From Paenibacillus sp. D2_2 (lineage in GTDB: Bacteria; Bacillota; Bacilli; Paenibacillales; Paenibacillaceae), in the NCBI RefSeq assembly GCF_031199965.1, contig NZ_CP133605.1, forward strand, positions 2,574,501-2,638,500: a stretch of DNA of 64,000 bases. The letters run 5' to 3'. The position numbers and the translations under genes were made by a program. Below the pieces are notes generated by a model. It searched no databases. It was not told the origin of the DNA and was given only the letters and a program-made list of their open reading frames with translations. Shown in pieces: positions 30,868 to 39,925 of this stretch; position 1 is the stretch's first letter, and each line of letters begins with the position of its first letter.

Positions 30868-31556
30868 GTGGGTAAACATGTGCTTATAGTGGAAGATGAA
30901 GCGCGGATTCGAGAAGTAATTTCGGATTACTTCATCCAAGATGGCTGGGAAGTCACAGAGACGGACAATGGGCGCGATGCACTAAGTTGGTTCGAAGCCC
31001 TCTATCCCGATCTAGTCATCCTTGATATTATGATGCCTCAGATGGATGGGTTTGAGGTGTGTAAAGAGCTTCGTATCCGTTCGGGGGTTCCTATCATTCT
31101 ATTGACTGCCAAATCGGCTGACCAGGACAAACTGCTTGGTTATGAGCTTGGTGCGGATGACTATATTACAAAGCCGTTCAGTCCGAAGGTATTGGTCGCC
31201 AAGGCCAACTCGTTAATGAAGCGTGTGATAGACAATTATAGACCAGATGGATACCGAATCCTGTTCGGCACTTCCGTTCTTAATACGCTGGCGCATCGTC
31301 TAGAGGTAGACGGCGTAGAGGTTGAATTGACGCCAAAAGAGTATGATCTATTGTTGCTTCTCATCAACAATAAGAATCTGGTCGTCACTCGTGAATCGAT
31401 TATCGCACGAGTATGGGGGATTGAATTCGATGGTGACAACAGAGTTGTAGATTCGCATATTAAGAAGCTCCGGTCGAAGCTCGGTTATGATTCGCAATAT
31501 ATCCGCACCGTGATTGGCGTCGGCTATAAATTTCAGCAAGAAGATCCCTCGACTAG
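30868..31556 (+). CDS. OmpR-family response regulator
   Basis: About 229 residues. Receiver with Asp53 (LVILDIMMPQMDG) and KPF; winged-helix domain (LTPKEYDLLLLL, VVDSHIKKLRSKLG, IRTVIGVGYKF). GTG 30868 is chosen (AAGAAGG upstream, receiver begins at once). The end is inferred: uncorrected, the frame runs to 31701 out of phase through pssA, giving a nonsense tail; a single-base loss near 31540 would let it finish at TAG 31554-31556, just before the pssA ribosome site. Confidence 0.88.
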
Positions 31557-31570
31557 AAAGGAGAATGACG

Positions 31571-32092
31571 ATGAATTGGAAATTTGTTCCGAATACTTGT
31601 ACTTTTGGAAATTTATCTGCGGGAGCAGTTTCTTTATTATTGACGATCCAGGAGCAATATCGGTTAGCTTTAATCTTTATTGCAATTGCGGCTCTATTTG
31701 ATGTGTTTGATGGGTTCTTGGCACGAATAATGCACTGTAGCAGTGATTTCGGCAAGCAGCTTGATTCTTTAGCAGACATTGTGTCTTTCGGAGTAGCGCC
31801 CGCGTTTCTAGTCTTGTTGCATCAATCAGGAGAATTCCATTGGCTAAGTGCCTTAGCAGCAATTGTATTTCTGGTGTGTGGTGCTTCAAGGCTTGCGAGA
31901 TTTAACATCTCGATCTCAAGCCCTCAATTTACGGGAATGCCAATAACCTGTGCCGGAACTCTGTTAGCCTGTTTGTCTCTTACAGATAATTTAAAACCAT
32001 CGGTCATTATTGCGTTTACTGTTGTATTATCATTTCTAATGGTAAGCCGAATTCCGTTCCCTTCCCTTAAGAACATAAGCATCAGGAAGTAG
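31571..32092 (+). CDS. pssA: CDP-alcohol phosphatidyltransferase, probable phosphatidylserine synthase
   Basis: 173-residue membrane protein. It holds the complete CDP-alcohol phosphotransferase motif: Asp47-Gly48, Ala51-Arg52, Gly61, Asp65, Asp69 (DGFLAR...GKQLDSLAD), and the N-terminus FVPNTCTFGNL seen in the PssA branch. It would form phosphatidylserine from CDP-diacylglycerol and serine. ATG 31571 with AAAGGAG at 31557-31563. Position after a kinase/regulator pair and before dedA suggests regulated phospholipid remodelling. Confidence 0.88.
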   Translation: MNWKFVPNTCTFGNLSAGAVSLLLTIQEQYRLALIFIAIAALFDVFDGFLARIMHCSSDFGKQLDSLADIVSFGVAPAFLVLLHQSGEFHWLSALAAIVFLVCGASRLARFNISISSPQFTGMPITCAGTLLACLSLTDNLKPSVIIAFTVVLSFLMVSRIPFPSLKNISIRK

Positions 32093-32105
32093 GTCGGAGG
32101 AAGTT

Positions 32106-32597
32106 ATGGAGACAGCGATCGATTTTATTACACAATATGGATATTTTGCAATTCTAGTGTTGTTGGCATTAGGTATTGTAGGGCTTCCGATTCCAGATGA
32201 GACACTTATGGTGTTCGTTGGCTATTTAGCTTCGGAGCATATATTGAACTATTTTCTAGCCATTATTATAAGCTTTATAGGTTCAGTAACCGGAATGGCC
32301 ATTACTTATGTGATTGGGAGAAGGGTCGGCTCACCCATTATCGAGAAGTGCGGTAAGTGGGTCGGACTGACTCCGAAACGATATGACAAAGTTAGAAACT
32401 GGTTCAACAAGTACGGTTCCTGGACGATAGTGTTCGCTTATTTTATTCCCGGCATCCGGCATGTTACCGGCTACATGTCCGGGATTTCATCCCTTCCGTT
32501 TCGAAAATACCTATTCTTCTGCTGTACAGGAGCATTGGTATGGGCCATTTTGTTTATCTCGCTTGGATATTTTATCGGTGACCGGCTTCTGCGGTAA
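32106..32597 (+). CDS. DedA-family (VTT domain) membrane protein
   Basis: 163 residues, about five hydrophobic segments, DedA signatures GLPIPDETLMVFVGYLA near 26-42, VIGRRVGSP and FIPGIRHVTGYMSG near 112-126. DedA proteins recycle or flip lipid carriers and affect membrane potential and peptide resistance. ATG 32106 with CGGAGG upstream, 13 bases after pssA, hence co-transcribed. Confidence 0.9.
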   Translation: METAIDFITQYGYFAILVLLALGIVGLPIPDETLMVFVGYLASEHILNYFLAIIISFIGSVTGMAITYVIGRRVGSPIIEKCGKWVGLTPKRYDKVRNWFNKYGSWTIVFAYFIPGIRHVTGYMSGISSLPFRKYLFFCCTGALVWAILFISLGYFIGDRLLR

Positions 32598-32625
32598 TGA
32601 AAATGGACATATGTAACATTATTAT

Positions 32626-32652
32626 CCTGCGTTGAATTTGACAACGCGGGAT
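32626..32652 (+). terminator. Hairpin after dedA
   Basis: CCTGCGTTG / CAACGCGGG stem with one wobble pair and a 7-base loop, followed by ATTTAT. The weak T tract makes efficiency uncertain. Confidence 0.6.
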
Positions 32653-32661
32653 TTATAACAT

Positions 32662-32694
32662 ATATTGTTAGTAACAAAAGGATATTAACAATAT
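32662..32694. promoter_or_regulatory. Inverted-repeat operator candidate before the Nudix/NADAR operon
   Basis: ATATTGTTA (32662-32670) is repeated inverted as TAACAATAT (32686-32694), and the inner TGTTAGTAACA (32666-32676) is itself a perfect dyad. It lies about 45-75 bases before the ATG of an NrtR-like regulator, a typical place for autoregulation. Confidence 0.5.
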
Positions 32695-32736
32695 GATACT
32701 AAGAACAAACTTTGATTACGGTGTAGGTGACGATTA

Positions 32737-33627
32737 ATGGAATTAAGGGATCGCAATGGGTTGACGGAACGAGAGTTCCTTGAACAATATCGAGCTGGAG
32801 ATTTTGAGCGCCCGTCGGTGGCCACAGATATGGTCATCTTTACAGTGAGTGATGCGGAGGAAGATAATTATCGCAAGCTTCCGGAGAAGGAGCTGCGCAT
32901 CCTGCTCATTCAGCGTGGCGGGCATCCCTATCTGGGACAGTGGGCGCTGCCGGGGGGATTCGTCCGTTCTACGGAGACGACGGAGCAAGCGGCTCAGCGA
33001 GAGCTGCGGGAGGAGACCGGCGTTGATCATGTCTATCTGGAGCAGTTGTACACCTTCAGCGAACCGGGTCGTGATCCACGCACTTGGGTGATGAGCTGCT
33101 CTTATATGGCGCTCATTGATAGTAGTCAGGTTCAGGTCGAGGCTGGGGATGATGCGGATCATGCGGCTTGGTTCCAGCTCTCTCATCGATTGCTGCGGGA
33201 GTCAAAGGAGCTGTTGGAGGACGGGTATATCAAGACGATGCAGTACGATCTCAGCCTGATCTATGGAGATGTTTGCTTGAATGCTGTCGTAGAACGGAAG
33301 ATCACATCGACGGCTACAGCCCATGCGACGGAGTACGCCATAATCTCCAATGAAGGGCTTGCCTTCGACCATGCGAAGATTATCACGTGCGCTATCGAAC
33401 GCCTGCGGGGCAAGGTTGAGTATACGGATATTGCTCTTCATTTAATGCCTAAATTGTTTACCTTAACAGAACTGCAGCAAGTATACGAGGTCATTTTGGA
33501 CCGAGATCTGCTGAAGGCGGCTTTCCGCAGAAAGATCGCCGATCTTGTCGAAGTGACAGATCATTATACGGAGAATGCCGGTCATCGTCCATCACGGTTG
33601 TACCGGAGAGATAGGGAGAGGATTTAA
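32737..33627 (+). CDS. Nudix-domain protein with winged-helix C-terminus (NrtR-like)
   Basis: 296 residues. Complete Nudix box at 74-96 fitting Gx5Ex7REUxEExGU (GGFVRSTE...RELREETGV). The C-terminal third (residues about 210-290; AIERLRGKVEYTDIALHLMP, FTLTELQQVYEVIL, AFRRKIADLVE) matches the winged-helix of NrtR-type regulators, in which the Nudix domain binds ADP-ribose or related NAD products and releases DNA. With an intact Nudix box it may still hydrolyse. ATG 32737 has a weak AGGTGA site. It abuts the NADAR gene with no gap, pointing to shared NAD/ADP-ribose metabolism. Confidence 0.85.
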   Translation: MELRDRNGLTEREFLEQYRAGDFERPSVATDMVIFTVSDAEEDNYRKLPEKELRILLIQRGGHPYLGQWALPGGFVRSTETTEQAAQRELREETGVDHVYLEQLYTFSEPGRDPRTWVMSCSYMALIDSSQVQVEAGDDADHAAWFQLSHRLLRESKELLEDGYIKTMQYDLSLIYGDVCLNAVVERKITSTATAHATEYAIISNEGLAFDHAKIITCAIERLRGKVEYTDIALHLMPKLFTLTELQQVYEVILDRDLLKAAFRRKIADLVEVTDHYTENAGHRPSRLYRRDRERI

Positions 33628-34188
33628 TTGATCTATAACATAGATGACCTTCGCAAGGCCCATAATGCGGGTCAAAAATTTAAATATGTATTCTTCTGGG
33701 GGCATACACCGCCGTCAGACGGCAGTGTTAATCAGAGTTGCTTCAGTCAATGGTGGAAGATCGAATTTACTGTGGACGGTCAGCGCTATTCCTGTACAGA
33801 ACAATATATGATGGCGGAGAAGGCGCGTCTTTTCAATGACAGTGAGATGGAAGCTTCGATAATGAATGCCAGACATCCGAAGGAGATGAAGGCCTATGGC
33901 CGAGCTGTGAAGAACTTCGACAATGAAGTCTGGGAACAGAACTGCTATGACATTGTGAAGCGAGGTAACTTGGCCAAATTTTCGCAAAATCCGCAGCTTG
34001 GTAATTTTCTGAAGACAACGAAGAGTCGGATTCTCGTCGAGGCCAGCCCGGTTGACCGCATCTGGGGTATTGGGATGGGGAAGGACGATCCCCATGTTGA
34101 GAATCCGATAAAATGGCGGGGACGTAATTTATTAGGTTTTGCACTGACTGAAGTACGGGATCAGCTCTTAACCGAAGATAGAAAGTAG
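33628..34188 (+). CDS. NADAR-family protein (YbiA-like; ADP-ribose-linked N-glycosidase)
   Basis: 186 residues with the NADAR/YbiA pattern: YVFFWGHTPP, CFSQWW, YSCTEQYMMAEKA near residues 52-64, NPQLGNFLKTT and ASPVDRIWGIGM. Members cleave N-glycosidic bonds of riboflavin intermediates, and some remove ADP-ribose from guanine, acting as antitoxins to DarT-type toxins. TTG 33628 directly follows the Nudix stop with GGGAGAGGA before it. No DarT-like toxin is seen next to it. Confidence 0.88.
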   Translation: MIYNIDDLRKAHNAGQKFKYVFFWGHTPPSDGSVNQSCFSQWWKIEFTVDGQRYSCTEQYMMAEKARLFNDSEMEASIMNARHPKEMKAYGRAVKNFDNEVWEQNCYDIVKRGNLAKFSQNPQLGNFLKTTKSRILVEASPVDRIWGIGMGKDDPHVENPIKWRGRNLLGFALTEVRDQLLTEDRK

Positions 34189-34292
34189 GGTCGATTGCTC
34201 CAAAGATCGGAAGTGGATTCATTTGACAGTCTCTTCGGAGGTAAAGTAGGCTAAAGTTATACCCTATTGCACAATTGAGGAGGTTACAGATT

Positions 34293-34781
34293 TTGAAATA
34301 TTTCTCCATATTTGCTTCCAAAAATGATATTGATGATCTAGAAGGCAAGATAGCGAGCGTGTTCGCTAAAGGTTATAAAGTTGGGATGAGTGGAAGCGAT
34401 TATATCCTGCAGACTAATTCATTATTCAAGAAGCAGAAGCTGACGATTCGGGCCTTGACTGAGGATGCCAATCCGGATTATTTCGAGACGAATATTCCCG
34501 GGATGATGGGCTTTTATGAACGAATCGCTTTTGCAGATGGGCACCTGAAGGACTTAGTACTTACGCAAATCTCCGTATTTAATACGCTACTTACGGTCGA
34601 AGCAGAGAAGGAGCTTAGTGAAGAGCAATGGAAGCTATGTCTCGAGCTGATGTCTGCCCTTGGAGGCATCGGATTTCTACAGGACGGTACCCTGCTTGAC
34701 AGTGACGGTCAAGTCATTGTTCATCCGGACGGAAGTTCTGGTCCTGCGGATTTTACGCCCATGCGTGCACGAATAAAATAA
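34293..34781 (+). CDS. Conserved hypothetical protein
   Basis: 162 residues, soluble, no signal peptide or known motif. TTG 34293 is chosen: GAGGAGG at 34277-34283 is 9 bases upstream and would lie inside the gene if TTG 34275 were used. The last base of its stop is the first base of the next ATG (TAATG), so it is coupled to a DUF4272 protein and probably acts with it. Confidence 0.65.
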   Translation: MKYFSIFASKNDIDDLEGKIASVFAKGYKVGMSGSDYILQTNSLFKKQKLTIRALTEDANPDYFETNIPGMMGFYERIAFADGHLKDLVLTQISVFNTLLTVEAEKELSEEQWKLCLELMSALGGIGFLQDGTLLDSDGQVIVHPDGSSGPADFTPMRARIK

Positions 34782-35467
34782 TGGGTCCTCAGAAGACATC
34801 TGAGGAAGGCGCCCGGAGAAAGCAAGCGTCTATCTCTTACATACGTGAACGTGGTATACCTTATCTGGATTCTATGCCTGAGCTCCCGCCCGTAGCGGAA
34901 TGTCGGTGGAAGACACCAGAAGAAATCGCAAGAAGAGCCGTGGCCCTGTTGATCGTGATTCAGTACGCTTGCGATGTTGCCCAAGGAGAAGAGCTTGGAG
35001 AGTCCAGGGACTTCATCAACAATCTACTGCGGAAATTCGGTGTAGAGGAACAGCTGACCAACAATGAGCGTGAGCTGCTACAGGACGAGCATCCGACGAA
35101 TCAGGCAGCAATCAATATTACTTGGCAATATGAAGCTTATTGGGTATTGATCTGGGCGCTCGGGCTCGTAGAGAAGCTTGATTTTCCCGATCAGGTTTGT
35201 GACTGCGACTATGCCATTCAGGTCGTCTCAGAATGCGAATCCTTCGATGAATTCTATAAGAAGACATCGATACGTAGCCATGAGGTAATTCTTGACGAAG
35301 CCGACAGAATCTACCGTCTGCACTGGGCGTGTGTAGATAGTCGGATCCATGGTAAGAAAGCACCGGCTGGTATGAACGAGAGCATCGTCATGGAGAGACG
35401 ACGTGGTTTGTTCTGGATGATCGGCCGCTTCGATGAAGGTTGGGACGATATTTCGATGGACACCTAG
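34781..35467 (+). CDS. DUF4272 domain protein
   Basis: 228 residues matching the DUF4272 layout: R-rich start (RRKQASISYIRERGIPYLDSMP), KTPEEIARRAVALLIVIQYA, TWQYEAYWVLIWALGL and a Trp/Asp-rich end RRRGLFWMIGRFDEGWDD. Function unknown to me. Translationally coupled to the preceding hypothetical gene, and followed by a strong terminator. Confidence 0.85.
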   Translation: MGPQKTSEEGARRKQASISYIRERGIPYLDSMPELPPVAECRWKTPEEIARRAVALLIVIQYACDVAQGEELGESRDFINNLLRKFGVEEQLTNNERELLQDEHPTNQAAINITWQYEAYWVLIWALGLVEKLDFPDQVCDCDYAIQVVSECESFDEFYKKTSIRSHEVILDEADRIYRLHWACVDSRIHGKKAPAGMNESIVMERRRGLFWMIGRFDEGWDDISMDT

Positions 35468-35499
35468 TCATAGTTAAATAGTCTCTGTTTACATGAATG

Positions 35500-35530
35500 A
35501 CCGCCTTTTTATGGGCGGTTTCCTTTTTTG
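35500..35530 (+). terminator. Intrinsic terminator
   Basis: ACCGCC / GGCGGT stem with a TTTTTATG loop followed by TTCCTTTTTT; ends the DUF4272 gene. Confidence 0.85.
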
Positions 35531-35629
35531 TGATATTCTTATAAGGCGTTCGGGTAGGGGAATAATCTCCACTTGCCAAAGAGACGATACATATATGTAA
35601 TTTATTGATGGATGGGGTGTACAGCATAG

Positions 35630-36669
35630 ATGATACTTGCTTTGTGGATAGTTCCGCTTGTCACATTAGTTATATTCCTCTGGTTCTACCTGAGAGATCC
35701 TAGGCGAATTATCAATGGCTTTCTGTTTAACATATTTGCCCTTTCAACTGCTGGAATATGTATTCTTGCAGCAATAACGTCCAATATTTGGATTCTTCGA
35801 TTACTTGCGATAATTCCGATTATTTTAATCTTTTTGGTATTACTTTTTGGTGGATTCGCCTTGGCGATCCTCTTGGTGATTAATGGTCGTATCTTAATCA
35901 AAAAAGAAGGACGGAAATTTTCAAATTATCTCGCTTTAATATTAGGAATCTGTATCTTAGCTTATATCGTTATTACTATTATTCAGCCGGTTAGTTATGT
36001 ACCATGGTGGGTACAAGTTTTATATTCAGGGATAACGATCTTACTATTTTATTTCTTTATCGATTTGTCCAGCTTCCTGTCGGCCTATTTTCTGTATCAG
36101 TTCAATCGTCCGAAATTGAATCAGAATTTTATTGTTGTACTCGGGAGCAGAATAATTGGCTATAGAGTTCCACCTTTGCTCGCAAATCGTATAAATAAGG
36201 CGATTGAATTTTATTATCGTCAGGAAACGGTGACAACACCGCCCAAGATCATTTTCTCCGGGGAAAAGGGTCGGATGAACAAGTGTCAGAGGCCGAAGCG
36301 ATGCAAGCTTATGCGTTAGAAAAGGGAATTCCACTTGAAGATACCATTCAAGAGAATCGTTCCAGAAATACGTATGAGAATATGCTGTTCTCCAAGGAAA
36401 TTATGGAGGATTTGAGCGGCGGAAAAGAGTATAACAGTATTTTCACAACGAATAACTTTCATCTGTTCCGAGCTGGGATGTATGCGCGCTTAGCAGGGTT
36501 GTCAAGCCAAGGGATCGGAGCTAAGACGGCTCTATACTACTGGCCAAATGCGATGATACGGGAATATGTCGCTGTTGTCGTCATGAATAAGAAGCGGCAT
36601 AGTATCGTCTCCGGTATCTTATTAGGGATTCCGGTCGTTGTACTGTTATTTACATTTTTCGTGAAGTGA
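35630..36669 (+). CDS. YdcF/DUF218-family membrane protein (frameshifted)
   Basis: About 346 residues: four or five N-terminal membrane helices, a DUF218 domain (FIVVLGSRIIGYRVPPLLANRINKAIEFY, PPKIIFSGGKGSDE, SRNTYENMLFSKEIM, TTNNFHLFRAGMYA) and a C-terminal helix. One G is missing in the G4 run at 36260-36263; restoring it gives SGGKGSDEQVSEAEAMQAYA, the canonical motif. DUF218 proteins such as SanA and YdcF are linked to envelope integrity; the reaction is not established. Monocistronic. Confidence 0.85.
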
Positions 36670-36712
36670 TGACGGATTCGAATCAGAGTTAGAAGGGGAG
36701 AGGTGAGTATTC

Positions 36713-37186
36713 ATGGACATAAAATATTCAATAACTCAAGCAACGCTTCAGGATTTGGATGATTTAGTGCTGTTATTTGACCTTTATCGGGTATTTTATC
36801 AGCAGCCCTCTGATTTGGAAGGAGCGAGGGCATTTTTATTCCAACGCTTCAATCATGCCGAGTCGGTGATCTTTATTGCACGAAATGCTTCGAATGGTTA
36901 CGCAGCTGGATTTACTCAGCTCTATCCTACATTTTCGTCCATTTCTATGCATCGTTCATGGATACTTAATGATCTGTACGTACGGGAAGAATGCCGTAAA
37001 GAGGGCATTGGAGAGCTGTTGCTGAAGCAAGTGAAGGAATTTGCAGTATTAACTAAAGCAAAAGGCATTGCACTGTCTACGGCCCCTGATAATATCAGGG
37101 CTCAGTCACTATATGAGAAGGAAGGCTATGTTAAGGACGATGAGTTCTATAATTATTTCTTGGCTATAGCTCAAGAGTCATTGTAG
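36713..37186 (+). CDS. GNAT-family N-acetyltransferase
   Basis: 157 residues with GNAT motifs: WILNDLYVREECRKEGIGELLLKQ (beta-4 and acetyl-CoA loop) and IRAQSLYEKEGY (motif B). ATG 36713 follows GGGGAGAGGTGAG. Substrate unknown. Confidence 0.88.
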   Translation: MDIKYSITQATLQDLDDLVLLFDLYRVFYQQPSDLEGARAFLFQRFNHAESVIFIARNASNGYAAGFTQLYPTFSSISMHRSWILNDLYVREECRKEGIGELLLKQVKEFAVLTKAKGIALSTAPDNIRAQSLYEKEGYVKDDEFYNYFLAIAQESL

Positions 37187-37434
37187 GTTCTACTTAACTT
37201 CAACAGTGAGTTATTGGTGGCATTCAATTGAACCACCAAGAGATTGAAAGAAAACAGTATCGCTACTCTAAGGATAATCTTTGATTATTGAGCAGTCGTT
37301 ATGTTATTAAAAAATAAAGGCAGTCGATTGCCCTACAGAATGAAGGAAATAAAGTGCTGCAATCTATTAGAACAGAACTGATTGAGGGTATAATCGCACT
37401 AGGAAAAATCAAATAAAATAGAGGGAGGTAAGCG

Positions 37435-38261
37435 ATGAAAGTCTGGAAATGGGGCTATGAATCTGATAAATATGATTCTTTTACTTTTCCTAACCGTGAT
37501 GCGGTAAATGATTATTTAGATCCTTATTTTAATGGAACTGTTATCGGGGAAAAATGGGAGAGGTTCCGTTTGAAACCTATCGTTCTCGGAAGCGTTGTGA
37601 CTGTACAGGGATAGGTAGCCATATTCCTATATTCTGTGAACGTGCCGTAGAAGTGCTTGCACCTTATCTCAATTCGAATGTAGAGTTACTGCCTTTACAG
37701 CATCCTTCAAAGCGTTTCTATGCTGTCAATGTCATTAGGCTTATAGATGCATTGGACTATGAGAATTCAGAAGTTGAATATGTTGAGGGACAGCCCGGCT
37801 TTGTTAGAGATGTTAATCGATTTGCATTCAAGCTGGATGTGATCCAAGAGTCCCAAATCTTTATGATTCCAGAATATAAGAGTCTACGTATTTTTGTGAC
37901 GGATACTTTTAAAGAGGCAGTAGAAGATAACGGGCTAAAGGGATTTACTTTTGAATTGCTCTGGGACTCCGAGATGAATAATGATGCTGAGGCAGATTTG
38001 GAGCGGCAGTATCAAGAGGCATTTGCGGCTGTAGAGCGTAACAAGGGTGAGAAGTTTTCTTTTGACGAGGCTATAAAAAGAATGGAAGCCGGGGAGAGCT
38101 TAGCGAGCGGTCAGTGGAGACTTCAGCAAGCACCTGACGGTACGGTAAGACTTGGGAATTTACAGGCGGATGGCAGCTACAGCTGGATTCAGCCAATCTT
38201 TTATCCTCCAGCCTTGCTTGACCTGAAATGGCATGTAGTAGATTCCCTACCGCTGAAATAA
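37435..38261 (+). CDS. imm11-family (DUF1629) immunity-like protein, frameshifted
   Basis: About 275 residues. The N-terminus MKVWKWGYESDKYDSF begins at ATG 37435 with GGGAGGT upstream; the rest (GIGSHIPIFCERAVEVLAPYL, WIQPIFYPPALLDLKW) is in another frame. A missing base next to GG 37588-37589 explains the break (VLGKRCDCTGIGSHIPIF after repair). imm11-type proteins neutralise polymorphic or contact-dependent toxins. No toxin gene is recognisable nearby, so this may be an orphan immunity gene; some family members have other or unknown roles. Confidence 0.72.
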
Positions 38262-38365
38262 GAGACTAACTGTCGTACCCCTTACATTGAACTTTCGTTA
38301 GACGTGCGAGCATTTCATGAGCATATAAATAGTAACAGATTTGAAAGTTTACAAGTAAATAGAAG

Positions 38366-38402
38366 AAGGCTGCCAATCCAGTAATGGATTGGCAGCCTTT
38401 TT
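38366..38402. terminator. Bidirectional terminator
   Basis: AAGGCTGCCAATCCA / TGGATTGGCAGCCTT perfect stem, GTAA loop, T tract on the plus side and A tract on the minus side. It lies between two convergent genes. Confidence 0.9.
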
Positions 38403-38427
38403 ATCTCGCTCCGAACCTGCATAACGT

Positions 38428-39663
38428 CTAGACAGGATGATCCTTGTATTGCCTCGGTGTAACACCGGTATATTTCTTGAATACCTTCGTGAAATGGCTC
38501 TGATCGTGAAAATTAAGCAGACTGGCGGTTTGAAGGGGAGAAGAATCGGAGAAAGTGAGAAGCTTCTTAGCCTCTTCAATCTTCTGACGCTGAATATATT
38601 CGGTGACGGTCATACTCATCTCTTGCTTGAAGAGCTTCGAGAGGTAAGCGGGATGGACCCGGCAGCGTCTGCAAGCTCAGTCAGTTTAATCTGTTCATAG
38701 ATTCGGTTGAATATATAGTTCTGACAGACCGCGATCGGCTTGGAGCTTTGATTTATGCGCTGGCGGCTGACACGGTCGGCGAAATCATTCATTACCTCCT
38801 GCATGGCTTGCGAGACTTCCTCCACCTCGTTCAACTCCTCAATATGCTGAATCCAGAGGTCGCAGATATTAAAAGCTACTTCTTGGTATAATCCGCCGTC
38901 GATCGCAGCTTGCATAGAGTGCGTAATGAGACAGATGGCCAAATTTTTCTCGTTGCGGAGCCGCTTTTCGAGACAGGATACCACTATTCTCTGCCGAGAA
39001 AAGGTCACGATACCGGAACAATTCCTCTTTGCGTCCTTCCTTCACCCATTGCAGCAGCAACTTACCCGACTTCAATTGATCGTGTATGTTCATGTTTAAC
39101 CGCCTATCCAACAGACTTCGTTCCAACTCGTTGTTCAATTCGTGAGTCTTGAAGAACGGAACGCTACAGTCGACCACTTCTGTTATATCGAGCGGTCGGC
39201 GGAAAATTAAATAATTGAGTAGGATCCCTGCATGCAGCATCGATTTTTGATAGCGTACTGGCAATTGCTTATAGTATGCCCGCAGCGAATCAAGATGGAC
39301 ACCTGATAAGCCGTAATCGTATAGGAAGCCTTCAAGCATCTCGTCCGTAACCATCGAACTTACGGCTGGACCAATTACGATTGCTCCAGTGAGACCGGAC
39401 ATATCGCTGAAGCGGAGCCATACGTATTGGTCGAATCCATTCCAGGTGCTATAGCAAGGGATATCGCATGGCGAATGTTCTGAGAAAATACCAGTGAGAA
39501 CTGTATTTCCATCAGGATCTAGCGGATGCAATTGTTCACTGCGCCCTGAAACGAATATAGCTTCTGTCGTATGATCGGCACAGAGCAGTCGTACAGGGAG
39601 CTGTAGATTATCGTGAACCATCTTAGCCAACCACAATTCGTTATCTATGATAGTTTGTTCCAT
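38428..39663 (-). CDS. AraC-family transcriptional regulator (two frameshifts)
   Basis: About 411 residues in three frames: N-terminal ligand-sensing region (MEQTIIDNELWLAKMVHDNL, GAIVIGPAVSSM), central helices, and two AraC helix-turn-helices (ELADAAGVHPAYLSKLFKQE after repair, and FHDQSHFTKVFKKYTGVTPRQY). Breaks: an extra base near 38970 and a lost G opposite CCC 38658-38660. It is divergent from the sugar transporter and GH3 genes, which it probably activates in response to their substrate. Confidence 0.87.
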
Positions 39664-39890
39664 TCATTTGCCTCATTTCTTCTATACAATTCATTACGAA
39701 GTTAAATATATACCAGTTAGACTGTAATTCTACCATAAAATCAATCCTGTATGCGTTACAATTTCACAAGATGAAGACTTAAGGGGGCAGCAAGAGAATC
39801 TGAACGGAAGCTAGTCACCGGTCTGGTGCAATAGATGGAGTGTCACAAACCTTCATCAAATAAGAATCAAAGTGTTTATATTCATAAAAT

Positions 39891-39904
39891 TGAAAACGTT
39901 CACT
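39891..39904 (+). promoter_or_regulatory. cre-like catabolite repression site
   Basis: TGAAAACGTTCACT fits the CcpA operator pattern TGWAANCGNTNWCA at 13 of 14 positions. It sits 22 bases before the ATG of the MFS sugar transporter and would let CcpA repress the transporter/GH3 genes when preferred sugars are present. Confidence 0.65.
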
Positions 39905-39925
39905 TATTAAACGGGAGGCTAAGAA

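Noticed and set aside
32743-33186. 147-residue antisense open frame over the Nudix gene
   Set aside because: Opposite a complete Nudix box; composition typical of a shadow frame.
33833-34348. 171-residue antisense open frame over the NADAR gene
   Set aside because: Low-complexity Ser/Arg-rich translation with no ribosome site, opposite a gene with clear family motifs.
38366-38402. Long perfect inverted repeat as a transposon end or attachment site
   Set aside because: It has A and T tracts and lies between convergent genes, the pattern of a bidirectional terminator; no partner repeat or transposase found.
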